This document shows, one piece after another, positions 25,944 to 35,257 of a DNA stretch of 64,000 bases. The DNA comes from Clostridium sp. (GTDB lineage Bacteria; Bacillota; Clostridia; Lachnospirales; Lachnospiraceae). Positions within the stretch are counted from its first letter, which is position 1. Each line of letters starts with the position of its first letter. The translations under genes and the position numbers were made by a program. The DNA is taken from the NCBI GenBank assembly GCA_023664775.1, contig JAMPEW010000003.1, forward strand, positions 1-64,000, in the 5' to 3' direction. Below the pieces are notes generated by a model. It ran no database searches and had not been told where the DNA came from. It was given only the letters and a program-made list of their open reading frames with translations.

Positions 25944-27317
25944 TTATTTTCCCATGCAAAATTCAGAGAAGATTTTATTTACCAAATCATCCTCAAGTGC
26001 CTCACCGATTATTTTGCCGAGGCTTTCGTATGCCGCCATCAGGTCTATGGTAAAAAAGTCCTCGCTCATGCCGTTTTTTATGCTTTCCTTCACTGCCGCA
26101 AGACTATTTTCTGCATCATAGAGAAGGGCTTTATGTCTTTGATTTGTGATATACAATTCATCATTATAAGATATTTCGTCCTTAAAAAACATTTTTTTTA
26201 AGGTGTCGTGTAATGCATGCTTTCCGTCCCCGTATTTGGCTGATATTTCAAGGATTTCCGTATCAATTTTTGAGCTTATCAACACTTTATCCACAACGAT
26301 TTCCATGTCATTTTTATTGATTAACGTAATGACCTTTTTGCCCTTTACGGCATCCATGATTTTGTAGTCATTTGCGTTTAAAACAGCAGTTCCATCAACG
26401 ATATAGAGTATCAAATCGGCGTCTGAAATTATACTTAGGGCTTTATCAACTCCGATGCGCTCGATTATATCCTCGGTATCACGTATGCCTGCCGTATCTA
26501 CGATATTAAGCGTAATACCATCAATGTTAATAAATTCCTCAAGAGTATCTCTTGTAGTGCCTTCTATATCTGTTACTATAGCGCGGTCGGTTCCCAAAAG
26601 CATGTTTAAAACAGAGGACTTGCCTGCGTTAGGTCTGCCTAAGATTACAGTGCGTATGCCTTCTCTTATGATACGTCCCGAAGTGCTTGATTTTATGAGG
26701 GCATCAACACTTATCAACAGCTTATCAACAGTAGACATAAGTTCTGTAGGAAAATTGTCGAGAGAGTAGTTTTCAGGGTCATCCAAGGCTGATTCTATAT
26801 ATGCGATATTATACAAAAGTTTTTCCCGCATAGCTGTTATAACATCACGGAGTCCGCCGCTAAGCTGTTTTAAGGAGGAGGAGGCAGCCATTTCATTTTT
26901 GGAATGTATCAGCTCCATGACCGACTCTGCCTGCGACATATCAATACGCCCATTTAAAAATGCACGCTTCGTAAATTCGCCAGGCTCGGCAGGCCGTGCC
27001 CCCATGCGGATGACAAGGTCAAAAATCTGTTTTAACACGATAATGCTTCCGTGACAGTCAAGCTCAACAACATCCTCAGTCGTATATGAGTGGGGACTGC
27101 GCATAACAAGGCAGACTGCCTCATCATACACACGTCCATCGTATGAAATGTGACCGAAGGCAGCGGTGTATGTCCGCATGTCCGATACTTTTTTATTTTT
27201 ACTGTTCGGTATGAAAATCTTGTCTGCTATTTGGATTGCCAAGCTGCCGCTCATTCTTATTATGCCGATGCCTGAACCACCCATGCCTGTTGCAATGGCT
27301 GCTATTGTGTCTGTCAT
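25944..27317 (-). CDS. mnmE: tRNA modification GTPase MnmE (TrmE)
   Basis: A 457-residue GTPase that, with MnmG, installs the carboxymethylaminomethyl group on wobble U34 of several tRNAs. N-terminal folate-binding domain (DTIAAIATGMGGSGIGIIRMSG), helical domain, then the G domain with GRPNAGKSS (G1), TRDT (G2), DTAGIRDTEDIIE (G3), NKND (G4), and the C-terminal redox Cys motif FCMGK (usually FCIGK). AAGGAG precedes the start. Its partner mnmG is on the opposite strand 5.8 kb away instead of adjacent, with accessory genes between them. Confidence 0.97.
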   Translation of the reverse strand: MTDTIAAIATGMGGSGIGIIRMSGSLAIQIADKIFIPNSKNKKVSDMRTYTAAFGHISYDGRVYDEAVCLVMRSPHSYTTEDVVELDCHGSIIVLKQIFDLVIRMGARPAEPGEFTKRAFLNGRIDMSQAESVMELIHSKNEMAASSSLKQLSGGLRDVITAMREKLLYNIAYIESALDDPENYSLDNFPTELMSTVDKLLISVDALIKSSTSGRIIREGIRTVILGRPNAGKSSVLNMLLGTDRAIVTDIEGTTRDTLEEFINIDGITLNIVDTAGIRDTEDIIERIGVDKALSIISDADLILYIVDGTAVLNANDYKIMDAVKGKKVITLINKNDMEIVVDKVLISSKIDTEILEISAKYGDGKHALHDTLKKMFFKDEISYNDELYITNQRHKALLYDAENSLAAVKESIKNGMSEDFFTIDLMAAYESLGKIIGEALEDDLVNKIFSEFCMGK

Positions 27318-27383
27318 GGCTGCTTCTCCTTGTAAATTTCTATGTGCAATTTTAACATATTATGTAGGGATTGCAAACTCAAA

Positions 27384-28325
27384 TTACGAAAGCTCGTCCT
27401 TCAAGGTCAACACCTGCTCAACCGTAAGTCCTGAATACATAGAGATTTCCTCTATTGATAATTTACCCGCATTTAGCATATTTACTACAACCTGCTCACG
27501 ACCAATATCTATCAAGGTTTTTTCGTGAAGCTCTGCATCATATTCATCGATACCCATGGCAACAACCTCCCTCTTATTTTTTCGTAAAAAGTCAGCTAAT
27601 ATATTTTCTTTAATACATTCATTCACTGCCCGGCTGACGGCAGTATCTATATCCATGTCCTGCCTATATGTGCGTATCCGTTCAACAAACAGCATATATT
27701 CCCTAAGGGTAGGGCATTTCTGCATCAGCTCATTATTGTACCCCGGATTGATATTGAGCTGGAGTACAATAAGCTCAAGGCTTGGCGTTCCTTCTTGATG
27801 TGTATATGCATCGGAAAGTCTAAATTCCCTTCGTTCAGGCTGTTCCCTTATGCCATTGTAAAATACAACAAACCTTGGGTTTGGCAGCTTAATCAGCCGT
27901 TCTGAATATATATCGTGCCTGTCGTAAAATCGTCTGAAGCTTCGTGACACATAATCCAAATCCCGCAGTGGCATATTTGGGTTTATGGTTGACTGGTGCT
28001 CAAATATATTCAGTCTCATATCAATGACACATGACAAATCATTTTTTACCGTCATATATATGGCATTTTCCAGGGTTGTTATTTCAAGCTCATCAGGATT
28101 ATTATAGCTTGTTCCGTTCACTGCATTATAAAGTGTAAGCAGTTCTTTTTTGTCAGAAAATAGCATTCTGAAAACCGTGTCCTTATGTCTGTTGTTGATG
28201 GACGAGCTATGCCCATAATTTGAAGTTTCCTCAAGCATTAAACATTCTTCGTCAGTTGCGTCACGCTCGAGAAATATAGTTCTTACATCCGTTATAATTT
28301 TTTCATAATTTGTTTCTTTTTCCAT
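27384..28325 (-). CDS. Rpn/PD-(D/E)XK nuclease family (putative transposase)
   Basis: A 313-residue member of the recombination-promoting nuclease/PDDEXK transposase group. The nuclease core is visible: DTVFRMLFSDKKELLTLYNA, the DLSCVIDMRLNIFEHQSTINPNMPL block with the acidic and ExQ-type catalytic residues, and IKLPNPRFVVFYNG. The C-terminal residues (GKLSIEEISMYSGLTVEQV) form a predicted helix-turn-helix typical of the family tail. Start supported by AAAGGAGG. Known family members (RpnA-E) are DNA endonucleases stimulating recombination. It sits between mnmE and a surface-protein gene, and appears intact. Confidence 0.9.
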   Translation of the reverse strand: MEKETNYEKIITDVRTIFLERDATDEECLMLEETSNYGHSSSINNRHKDTVFRMLFSDKKELLTLYNAVNGTSYNNPDELEITTLENAIYMTVKNDLSCVIDMRLNIFEHQSTINPNMPLRDLDYVSRSFRRFYDRHDIYSERLIKLPNPRFVVFYNGIREQPERREFRLSDAYTHQEGTPSLELIVLQLNINPGYNNELMQKCPTLREYMLFVERIRTYRQDMDIDTAVSRAVNECIKENILADFLRKNKREVVAMGIDEYDAELHEKTLIDIGREQVVVNMLNAGKLSIEEISMYSGLTVEQVLTLKDELS

Positions 28326-28689
28326 TTTCTTTCCTCCTTTTGTTGCAGGAAGAAGTGGATGAAATATGGTTTGCCCGGTTTAAGAACTATTTGCCGCAGG
28401 CGCAAGCCCTGATTATAAGCCTAACCATTTTCAAAACAGCTTCTTCACTGCCAATATTCGTTGTGATATAAAGCATAGAAGTAACATGTTTTTGTTAGAC
28501 TCGAATTACAGTGCCTGAAGCACCCTTTTCTTTGAATGTCTGAAATAGGTGTTGCCTATGAAAGAATTACAATAATGCTTTTAACAGATGATACCATATG
28601 CGTACTTTTAATGCAAGAGTTTTTTGGAAAATTTGTCGTAAATATGCAGAAGATAAAATGAAAAAACTTAAAGTATAACTATATTTTAC

Positions 28690-28718
28690 TTGTAAGTGCA
28701 GTGCCAATATGGTAAAAT
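28690..28718 (+). promoter_or_regulatory. Putative promoter of the surface-protein gene
   Basis: TTGTAA (28690-28695), 17 nt and TAAAAT (28713-28718). If used, it gives a 5' leader of about 335 nt before the start at 29062. The roughly 340 bases between the minus-strand nuclease start (28325) and this promoter hold no other feature I can support. Confidence 0.55.
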
Positions 28719-28725
28719 GTGGTCG

Positions 28726-29061
28726 AGAATTCAAGAAAGTTAATGGATGAAACTCCCCTGCAATACGCCAATATTGCAGAGGATAACATGGTATCACGAC
28801 TACCACATCAGCACGCTTTAAGCTTGCGAGACATCACGTTTTATATTATACTTGTGGAACGAAAGTTTGACAAGTGATATTGTGATGTTATTAGGCTTGG
28901 TCGGGCAAATTCCTTATATATATTATAAGCTGAATGAAGGTGTGGACGCATGCCTTTCATTCAGCTTTCTTGATTCTCATAACATCCTTGCAGGGATAAC
29001 GGCAACTGGTCTGTTGCCGAAGTCTCTGCTTGGAATTATGAGAATTAGGAGGATAGATACA
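28726..29061 (+). promoter_or_regulatory. Long structured 5' leader of the surface-protein gene
   Basis: The stretch between the putative promoter and the start codon contains at least two clear hairpins: CTGCAATA (28758-28765) with TATTGCAG (28772-28779), and AAGCTGAATGAAGG (28927-28940) with the matching strand at 28953-28967 (one bulge). Neither has a good T-tract. The frame of the surface protein stays open through part of it, but no ribosome site fits the upstream ATG at 28852. No known riboswitch consensus was recognised. Confidence 0.45.
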
Positions 29062-31284
29062 ATGAAAAGAAGAATGATTAGTGCATTTCTTTCTGTGGTG
29101 CTTGTCATTGCAACAATTTGTGTCAGCAATCTGCCGAGTACGGCAGTAGAGCCAAATGACGAGATGACGCAGGAAGAAATGCAGTATGCACTGGAAACTT
29201 CGGAAGCCGTAACGGAGGAAGCGGCAGAAGAAGCAACGGAAACGGCAACAGAGGAAAAGACAAAAGAAGCAACAGAAAGGGCAACAGGGGAAACGATAAA
29301 AGAAGCAACGGAAACGACAACAGAGGAAAAGACAAAAGAAAAAACGCAGACAGCGACAGAAGAAGCAACGGAAACGGCAACGGAGAAAACGACAGAAGAA
29401 ATAACGAAACGTGATGAGAACACAACAGAAAATAGTACATTAACGAAAGAGGTTGTTACTGATGAAAATGTGGACGCATCGGAAACTTCAGAAGTAACAA
29501 ATGTTGATGTAGATACGGACACAGTAGGAGAGCTTGAGAATGGTAAGGTGTCTGCCCAAAAGCGTGACGAGGACATGGTGCTGTCTGACGAAAAAACCGA
29601 GAAAGTGGTAGAAGATAATGAAGCTGATATGGAATTGCTTGACGAGGACGCATCAGAGGAAGAACTGCTTGTGGGGGCAGAGGTTGAAAAATTAGAGAAT
29701 GTAAGTATTTCATCTTGGTCAGAAGATAACTCATCCGAGGGAAAAAGGGAATACAGGATTGTGACACAAGTAACTAATAATAATGAATTTGATATTTATT
29801 TATCCTGTTTGAGAGGTTATGTGACTGACGAAAAAGGAAATGAATATAATGTACCCGTTTCTGTTGAGGTACAAAAAAGAGTTTACGAAGGTTCATCTAG
29901 AAAAGATTGTGACATTACAAATGATCCCAAGGGATATTGGGGATACAGTGATGAAAGTGTATTAACGGATGAAGGCGTTTTGTATTCTGTAGATATAGAC
30001 ACAGCGTATTATCTCTTTAATTATACGGTGCCTGCGGAACTTGAGGGCAATTTTCAGGCGTACATATACATAGAATTTGTAAGACTGAATGATACTGGTA
30101 AAATAATTTCATTATGTGGGCAGTCTGGGACTTATTTTGAGTATGACCGTGTAAAAAACATAGAAAACAGCAATTATGACATTTGGGAAAGTGGTAGCGG
30201 AGTCTTGGGTAATGTTGATATAGATGTCTATCATGATGGTAATTCTCTTACATCTGAAGCTGAAACAAATTTTTACATACAAATAAGTAATAATAATAAT
30301 TTTGATATTCAGCTTTATTATTTATTGTCCTCATGGGGAAAGAAGGATGATACTGGTATGAAAATAATAGATGCGGATGGGAGGGATATTGTAAATCATA
30401 ATTGTGATAATGATATAGGATACACATGGTATGAACAAGAAGAAGCAAAACGAATTTACATTAAGGCGGGAGAAACTGTAACATACAAAGTGAATTGTGT
30501 GTTATCCCCGGATGCTAGTGGTAAGATTCAGCCTATAGACTTTACAATCACTCTTTCGCAAAATGTATCAAGTAAGCATTCTTATGAATGTATTTTCATG
30601 CCGTTAGATAACGCACCAACCGTATCCATCGACAAGGCAGATGAAACCACACCCGACATTAAGCTTGATGATGAAGCCTATGACGAGCTTATCAACTCGG
30701 CATTTACGAAAGCAGAGATAAAAAGCGGAAAGCATTTAAAGGTAGACCTTATCGTTGCTGCATTGTCGGAGGCAGATGTTGAACAAAGCGAACTTGAAAC
30801 AATAAAGGCAGTCGCAAAGAAACGGAAAATTGCCGTAATTCTTGATATGAACATTGTAAGATTCATTGATGGAATTGTGTCGGGCAACGTGAATAAGCTT
30901 GATAAAGAAATAATAATGACAATTGACGTGCCGAAGGAATTTCAAGCTGCCAACAGGAAATTTTCTATTATAAGATTGCATGACGGCATAGCAGAGGAAC
31001 TGCCTGACTTAGACGACAACCCAAATACGGTAACGTTTTCCACAGGCAAGTTTTCCCTGTATACGCTTATATACGAGGATGCAGGGGAGGGAACAGCCCT
31101 TGAACCGCCTAAAACCAATGTGCCTGATGCAGCTGTAACACCGGTAAAAGACGCTGACAACACAAAACAGACAGCATCACCAAATACGGGAGATAGGGCA
31201 CCAATAGCAGTTGTGTTTAGCTTGATGCTTGTATCAGCTTTTTTGGCTGTTATCTCAATACAGCATATAAAGAAAGATAAATAA
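29062..31284 (+). CDS. Cell-wall-anchored Thr/Glu-rich surface protein
   Basis: A 740-residue secreted protein. An N-terminal signal peptide (MKRRMISAFLSVVLVIATICVSNLPSTA) is followed by a 120-residue low-complexity region of TEEATETATEE-type repeats (about 35-150), two related beta-rich domains that each contain the NNNEFDI / NNNNFDI motif (about 230-520), a helical domain, and a C-terminal sorting signal: SPNTGD motif (LPxTG variant), hydrophobic helix and KKDK tail. It is presumably linked to peptidoglycan by a sortase, which is not encoded here. AGGAGGA fixes the start. Role (adhesion, stalk) is inference. Confidence 0.85.
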   Translation: MKRRMISAFLSVVLVIATICVSNLPSTAVEPNDEMTQEEMQYALETSEAVTEEAAEEATETATEEKTKEATERATGETIKEATETTTEEKTKEKTQTATEEATETATEKTTEEITKRDENTTENSTLTKEVVTDENVDASETSEVTNVDVDTDTVGELENGKVSAQKRDEDMVLSDEKTEKVVEDNEADMELLDEDASEEELLVGAEVEKLENVSISSWSEDNSSEGKREYRIVTQVTNNNEFDIYLSCLRGYVTDEKGNEYNVPVSVEVQKRVYEGSSRKDCDITNDPKGYWGYSDESVLTDEGVLYSVDIDTAYYLFNYTVPAELEGNFQAYIYIEFVRLNDTGKIISLCGQSGTYFEYDRVKNIENSNYDIWESGSGVLGNVDIDVYHDGNSLTSEAETNFYIQISNNNNFDIQLYYLLSSWGKKDDTGMKIIDADGRDIVNHNCDNDIGYTWYEQEEAKRIYIKAGETVTYKVNCVLSPDASGKIQPIDFTITLSQNVSSKHSYECIFMPLDNAPTVSIDKADETTPDIKLDDEAYDELINSAFTKAEIKSGKHLKVDLIVAALSEADVEQSELETIKAVAKKRKIAVILDMNIVRFIDGIVSGNVNKLDKEIIMTIDVPKEFQAANRKFSIIRLHDGIAEELPDLDDNPNTVTFSTGKFSLYTLIYEDAGEGTALEPPKTNVPDAAVTPVKDADNTKQTASPNTGDRAPIAVVFSLMLVSAFLAVISIQHIKKDK

Positions 31285-31318
31285 GTTAATCCTATAAAAC
31301 GCACAAAATACTTTTGAA

Positions 31319-31363
31319 AGGGCTGTCGCTTTAACGAATGTAAATCCGTAAAGCGGCAGCCCT
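31319..31363. terminator. Bidirectional hairpin between converging genes (GGGCTGTCGC family)
   Basis: AGGGCTGTCGCTTTA (31319-31333) pairs over 15 bp with the strand at 31349-31363 (TAAAGCGGCAGCCCT). It lies between the surface-protein gene and the convergent Rpn gene; T-tract to the right is interrupted (GATATTTT). Confidence 0.75.
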
Positions 31364-31434
31364 GATATTTTAAATAAATGCTTTAATTTTTCCACATTTT
31401 AATTAAGGGGCAATTTGACTAATACCGTTACAGT

Positions 31435-32436
31435 CTAAATTACCATGTACTGTTTCTTATAGGCTTCATATACAAGCTCCTCATTATAATCAGGGGCAAA
31501 TGCTTCAGCGGCTTTACATATTTCTGATATAACTGAAGTATCTTCCTCTAGCTCGTCAGCTATAACAGCTAGTTCTTTTGATTTTCTTAATTTACGGCAA
31601 ACTTGGGTTATCAGTTTTTTCATTTCCCCATACTCACTTCCGTCCTCAAAAGCTTCCTCACGCTCCATCTTCATATGTAATTCTGCATCATATTCAAATA
31701 TACTCATACTAACTACCTCCGCCTTGTTTAATAAAAGAAATTCCTTTAATATTCCCTCATTGATACATTCATCAACAGCTTTTGGCACAGCTTCCTCAAG
31801 GGGCATATCCTTATTATATTCTTTGATTTTTGAAACATACTGCATATACTGGAACAGGTCAGGACACTTTTCCATTAATTCGCTGTTGTAACCTTCATTG
31901 ATGTTAAGCTGCGTCACAATAAGCTCAAGACTTACCTTTGCCGTCTTTGTTATATATGCATCCGACAGCCTGTATTCCTTACATTCAGGCTGCGGTTCAC
32001 TTCCGTTGTAAAATACGATAAATTTAGGTGTGGGAAGCTTAATTAATTTCCTTGAATAAATATTATCATATATCGTAAGCTTTTCAAATACCCTTGAAAC
32101 ATACCGCAGATAGCGAAATGGCATATTGGGGTTTACCGTTGACTGCTGCTCGTACATGTCAAAGGTAAAATCTATGACGCAGGCAACGTCATTTTTACAG
32201 CTCATGTAAATGGCATTTTCAAGCGTAACAATTTTCAAGTCATCAGGGTTGTCGTAATCTGTTCCGTTTATGCCGTTGTAAAGTGCAAGCAGTTTTCTCT
32301 TGTCCCTGAGGAGCATACGGAATACCGTATCTCTGTATTCCCATATCACAGCCTGTACGCCTGTAAGTTCCTGCCACTGCTCCCATGTAAGCAGCTTTTG
32401 CTTCATGTCTTGTTCTAATTTCTCATTGTTTTTCAT
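31435..32436 (-). CDS. Rpn/PD-(D/E)XK nuclease family (putative transposase)
   Basis: A 333-residue paralogue of the nuclease at 27384-28325. Core motifs: YRDTVFRMLLRDKRKLLALYNG, DVACVIDFTFDMYEQQSTVNPNMPF (acidic residue and ExQ motif), LIKLPTPKFIVFYNG. Its C-terminal tail differs from that paralogue but is nearly the same as the fragment at the left window edge (DELEED, SEICKAAEAFAPDYNEELVYEAYKKQYM). GGGAGG before 32436 sets the start; 14 codons of open frame upstream are discounted. Apparently intact; a mobile or recombination role is known only for characterised relatives. Confidence 0.9.
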   Translation of the reverse strand: MKNNEKLEQDMKQKLLTWEQWQELTGVQAVIWEYRDTVFRMLLRDKRKLLALYNGINGTDYDNPDDLKIVTLENAIYMSCKNDVACVIDFTFDMYEQQSTVNPNMPFRYLRYVSRVFEKLTIYDNIYSRKLIKLPTPKFIVFYNGSEPQPECKEYRLSDAYITKTAKVSLELIVTQLNINEGYNSELMEKCPDLFQYMQYVSKIKEYNKDMPLEEAVPKAVDECINEGILKEFLLLNKAEVVSMSIFEYDAELHMKMEREEAFEDGSEYGEMKKLITQVCRKLRKSKELAVIADELEEDTSVISEICKAAEAFAPDYNEELVYEAYKKQYMVI

Positions 32437-32490
32437 ATGGTTTCCTCCCTTAACTAAGTGCCGCAGGAGGTTATCCAAATCTATCTTGCT

Positions 32491-32624
32491 GGAATTATAC
32501 TTGTAATAAAATACCGTTTGTATTGGAATTTCATCCGTACCACAATTTTGCTTGTAGCGAATTTCATTTATACCGGACTTTCACTCGTACCAAATTTCCG
32601 CTTATCCGAAACAAAATCCCTAGC
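32491..32624. repeat. Degenerate 16-18-nt tandem array in the mnmG upstream region
   Basis: About eight adjoining units can be read, the clearest being 32526-32542 (GAATTTCATCCGTACCA), 32543-32558, 32559-32575 (GAATTTCATTTATACCG), 32576-32592 (GACTTTCACTCGTACCA) and 32593-32608. Consensus is roughly RAATTTCRCTYGTACCR. The rest of the 600-base gap to mnmG is AT-rich, with three scattered copies of an AAACCATA motif (32824, 32853 and 32923 approximately), and no gene. Confidence 0.5.
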
Positions 32625-32990
32625 AAACTCCGCATACATTATCCTTCCCAAATACGGACAACCTCTCTGCTAAAATTGTAATGTAATGAACTCAAAGCAT
32701 CGAAGTTCCGAATTTTTCTGATTTTTTGAATGGGATTTAAACCCCAAAACAGAATTGAAAGACTTATGCTTTAGAAAAATGATAACACAAGATTGTATAT
32801 AATGCAATATATTTTTGTAAATAAGCCATAGACTATAGATACATTGTAAATAAACCATAAAAATAAAATATACCACAAGTTGAAGCCATGAATTAAATAA
32901 ACGTATATATACTCCATAAACAAACCATAAATGAGTTTAAATAACAGCATGGCAAAAGAAATTGTCTACAGCACCGAAAACGCTTTATTC

Positions 32991-33019
32991 TTGCATTGTA
33001 TACGCTATTGTGCTATCAT
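32991..33019 (+). promoter_or_regulatory. Putative promoter of mnmG
   Basis: TTGCAT (32991-32996), 17 nt and TATCAT (33014-33019), 93 nt before the mnmG start. Confidence 0.55.
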
Positions 33020-33112
33020 TTCCTAAAACATTTATCTTTTTTATTCTATTGTTTTGTTGGAAGTCTCCTGCGAATGCCGCACTAGACCAAAAAATATGAA
33101 AGGGAAAAAACA

Positions 33113-35026
33113 ATGGGCACTACACATATAGAGGAGCACTATGATATAGCCGTTGTCGGAGCCGGACACGCCGGCTGCGAGGCGGCGCTTGCGGCTGCAA
33201 GAATGGGCTTTGAAACAATTTTATTTACAATTAGTATGGACAGCATTGCAATGATGCCGTGCAATCCCAATATTGGAGGAAGCTCCAAGGGGCATCTTGT
33301 AAGGGAGATTGATGCGCTTGGGGGCGAGATGGGAAAAAATATCGACAAGACCTACATACAGTCGAAAATGCTCAATGTGTCAAAGGGACCTGCCGTACAT
33401 TCCCTTCGGGCACAGGCAGATAAGGTTGAGTATACAAAGCAGATGAGACTCACCCTGCAAAATACGGAAAAGCTTACGCTTCGTCAGGCGGAGGTTACGG
33501 AGCTGATGTATGAAACGGAGGAGGGCAGGAAGCACGTTTGCGGCGTGAAAACATTTTCGGGGGCGGCGTATTATTGTAAGGCAGTTATTCTTGCTACGGG
33601 AACGTACCTGAAGGCGAGATGTATTTACGGCGATGTAGTCAATCATACGGGACCAAACGGGCTTATGGCGGCAAACCATCTTTCAGATTCCATGCTTGAG
33701 GCAGGGATAGGGCTAAGACGATTTAAAACAGGAACACCTGCAAGGCTTGACAAAAAGACAATTGATTTTTCCAAGATGGAGGAGCAAAAGGGCGATGAGA
33801 AAATTGTTCCGTTTTCATTTACAAATAAGCCAAGCGACATTGCAAGGGAGCAAATATCCTGCTGGCTTACATATACAAATGAAAAAACCCATGAAATCAT
33901 AAAGGCAAATATAGACAGGTCGCCGCTTTTTTCAGGCTTTATTGAGGGGACGGGTCCAAGATACTGTCCGTCAATCGAGGACAAGGTGATGAAGTTTCCT
34001 GACAAGAACAGGCATCAGCTTTTTATTGAGCCTGAGGGGGAATTTACAAATGAAATGTATATGGGCGGAATGTCCTCCTCGCTTCCTGAGGATGTACAGT
34101 ATGCAATGATAAGGACCGTACCGGGACTTGAAAATGTCAAGATAATAAGAAATGCATACGCAATAGAATATGACTGCATCAATGCGGTTCATTTAAAGGC
34201 AAGCTTAGAGCTTAAGGAGATGGACGGGCTTTTCTTTGCAGGACAGATTAATGGAAGCTCAGGGTATGAGGAGGCGGCGGCACAGGGCATTATGGCAGGC
34301 ATAAACGCCGCATTAAAGCTGAAAGGGGAAACGCCGCTTGTACTTGACCGCTCACAGGCATATATCGGTGTTCTCATAGATGACCTTGTGACAAAGGAAA
34401 CCTTTGAGCCGTACAGAATGATGACGTCACGTGCGGAGTACAGGCTGCTTTTGCGCCAAGATAACGCAGACCTTCGGCTTACGGAGATTGGGCATGATAT
34501 TGGGCTTATCGATGAGGAACGATATCAGGCATTTTCAAGAAAAAGGCAGCTTATAGACGAGGAGCTTGCACGTGTCAATTCCCTTATGATAGGTGCAGGA
34601 AAGAAAATACAGGATTTTCTTGTGGAGCATAAAAGTGCACCGATTAAGACGGCAGTGTCCCTCGGTGAGCTGATACGGAGGCCTGAGCTTAGCTACGAGC
34701 TTGTAGAACCTATTGACGAGGGCAGGGATAAAAATAAAATTCTTGATGATGAGATTATCAATCAGATAAACATAAACATTAAATATGAGGGATATATAAC
34801 AAGACAGTCGCAGCAGGTAGAGCAGTTTAAAAAGCTTGAAAAGAAGCAAATTCCGTCAGATATTAACTATGATGACGTGTCAAATTTACGGAAGGAGGCA
34901 CGGCAGAAATTATCGGAGATAAGACCGGCTTCCATCGGTCAGGCATCACGAATATCGGGCGTGTCGCCTGCGGACATATCGGTATTGCTCATTTATCTGC
35001 ATGGAAAACAGAATGTATCGGTATAA
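33113..35026 (+). CDS. mnmG: tRNA uridine-5-carboxymethylaminomethyl synthesis enzyme MnmG (GidA)
   Basis: A 637-residue FAD/NADH-binding protein and partner of MnmE in wobble-uridine modification. The dinucleotide-binding motif [20 protein letters not shown], the MnmG signatures [73 protein letters not shown] and the C-terminal DYDDVSNL-like [17 protein letters not shown] with [21 protein letters not shown] are all present. Length is normal (about 630). GAAAGGG precedes the ATG. Standing alone rather than beside mnmE. Confidence 0.97.
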   Translation: MGTTHIEEHYDIAVVGAGHAGCEAALAAARMGFETILFTISMDSIAMMPCNPNIGGSSKGHLVREIDALGGEMGKNIDKTYIQSKMLNVSKGPAVHSLRAQADKVEYTKQMRLTLQNTEKLTLRQAEVTELMYETEEGRKHVCGVKTFSGAAYYCKAVILATGTYLKARCIYGDVVNHTGPNGLMAANHLSDSMLEAGIGLRRFKTGTPARLDKKTIDFSKMEEQKGDEKIVPFSFTNKPSDIAREQISCWLTYTNEKTHEIIKANIDRSPLFSGFIEGTGPRYCPSIEDKVMKFPDKNRHQLFIEPEGEFTNEMYMGGMSSSLPEDVQYAMIRTVPGLENVKIIRNAYAIEYDCINAVHLKASLELKEMDGLFFAGQINGSSGYEEAAAQGIMAGINAALKLKGETPLVLDRSQAYIGVLIDDLVTKETFEPYRMMTSRAEYRLLLRQDNADLRLTEIGHDIGLIDEERYQAFSRKRQLIDEELARVNSLMIGAGKKIQDFLVEHKSAPIKTAVSLGELIRRPELSYELVEPIDEGRDKNKILDDEIINQININIKYEGYITRQSQQVEQFKKLEKKQIPSDINYDDVSNLRKEARQKLSEIRPASIGQASRISGVSPADISVLLIYLHGKQNVSV

Positions 35027-35055
35027 ATTAACGACGAAAGCATGCAGAAATATAA

Positions 35056-35084
35056 CTGACAAATGCTTTTAAAAGTGATATAAT
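35056..35084 (+). promoter_or_regulatory. Strong sigma-A promoter of the AIM24 pair
   Basis: CTGACA (35056-35061), 17 nt, TATAAT (35079-35084). Transcription would start near 35091, leaving a 165-nt leader. Confidence 0.75.
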
Positions 35085-35090
35085 ATGCAC

Positions 35091-35257
35091 GAAAGCATGA
35101 GCAGTGCCAGTCTGGAAGATGAAAAAAGCTTGCTTGCAGACCTTTTTTTCAGATTACAGACTGATAGGGCGAATGCCCGTGAGCGAGATGAAGCGCAGCG
35201 AAATCGAGCTACACTGTGGGCATAATATCTAGCACATCATTTTAAGGGAGGATTACA
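35091..35257 (+). promoter_or_regulatory. Structured leader with terminator/antiterminator-like alternatives
   Basis: CAGTCTG (35108-35114) can pair with CAGAC (35137-35141), a stem extended by AAG/CTT and followed by seven T residues (35143-35149), an intrinsic terminator; or perfectly with CAGACTG (35157-35163), which would abolish it. Downstream are GGGC-GAAT-GCCC (35168-35179) and ATGCCC (35174-35179) matched by GGGCAT (35218-35223), with a repetitive GCGAGATGAAGCGCAGCGAA stretch between. This arrangement is like an attenuator or riboswitch; no known class was recognised. Confidence 0.5.

Noticed and set aside
28852-29061. Upstream extension of the surface protein
   Set aside because: No ribosome site; the signal peptide begins at 29062 after AGGAGGA, and an upstream start would bury the signal sequence.
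28726-29061. Known riboswitch in the surface-protein leader (c-di-GMP, cobalamin, T-box)
   Set aside because: No core consensus of these classes could be read.
28977-29576. Long minus-strand frames opposite the Thr/Glu repeat region of the surface protein
   Set aside because: They mirror the low-complexity plus-strand repeats (ACG/GAA become CGT/TTC), have no ribosome site, and overlap an intact gene with signal peptide and sorting signal.
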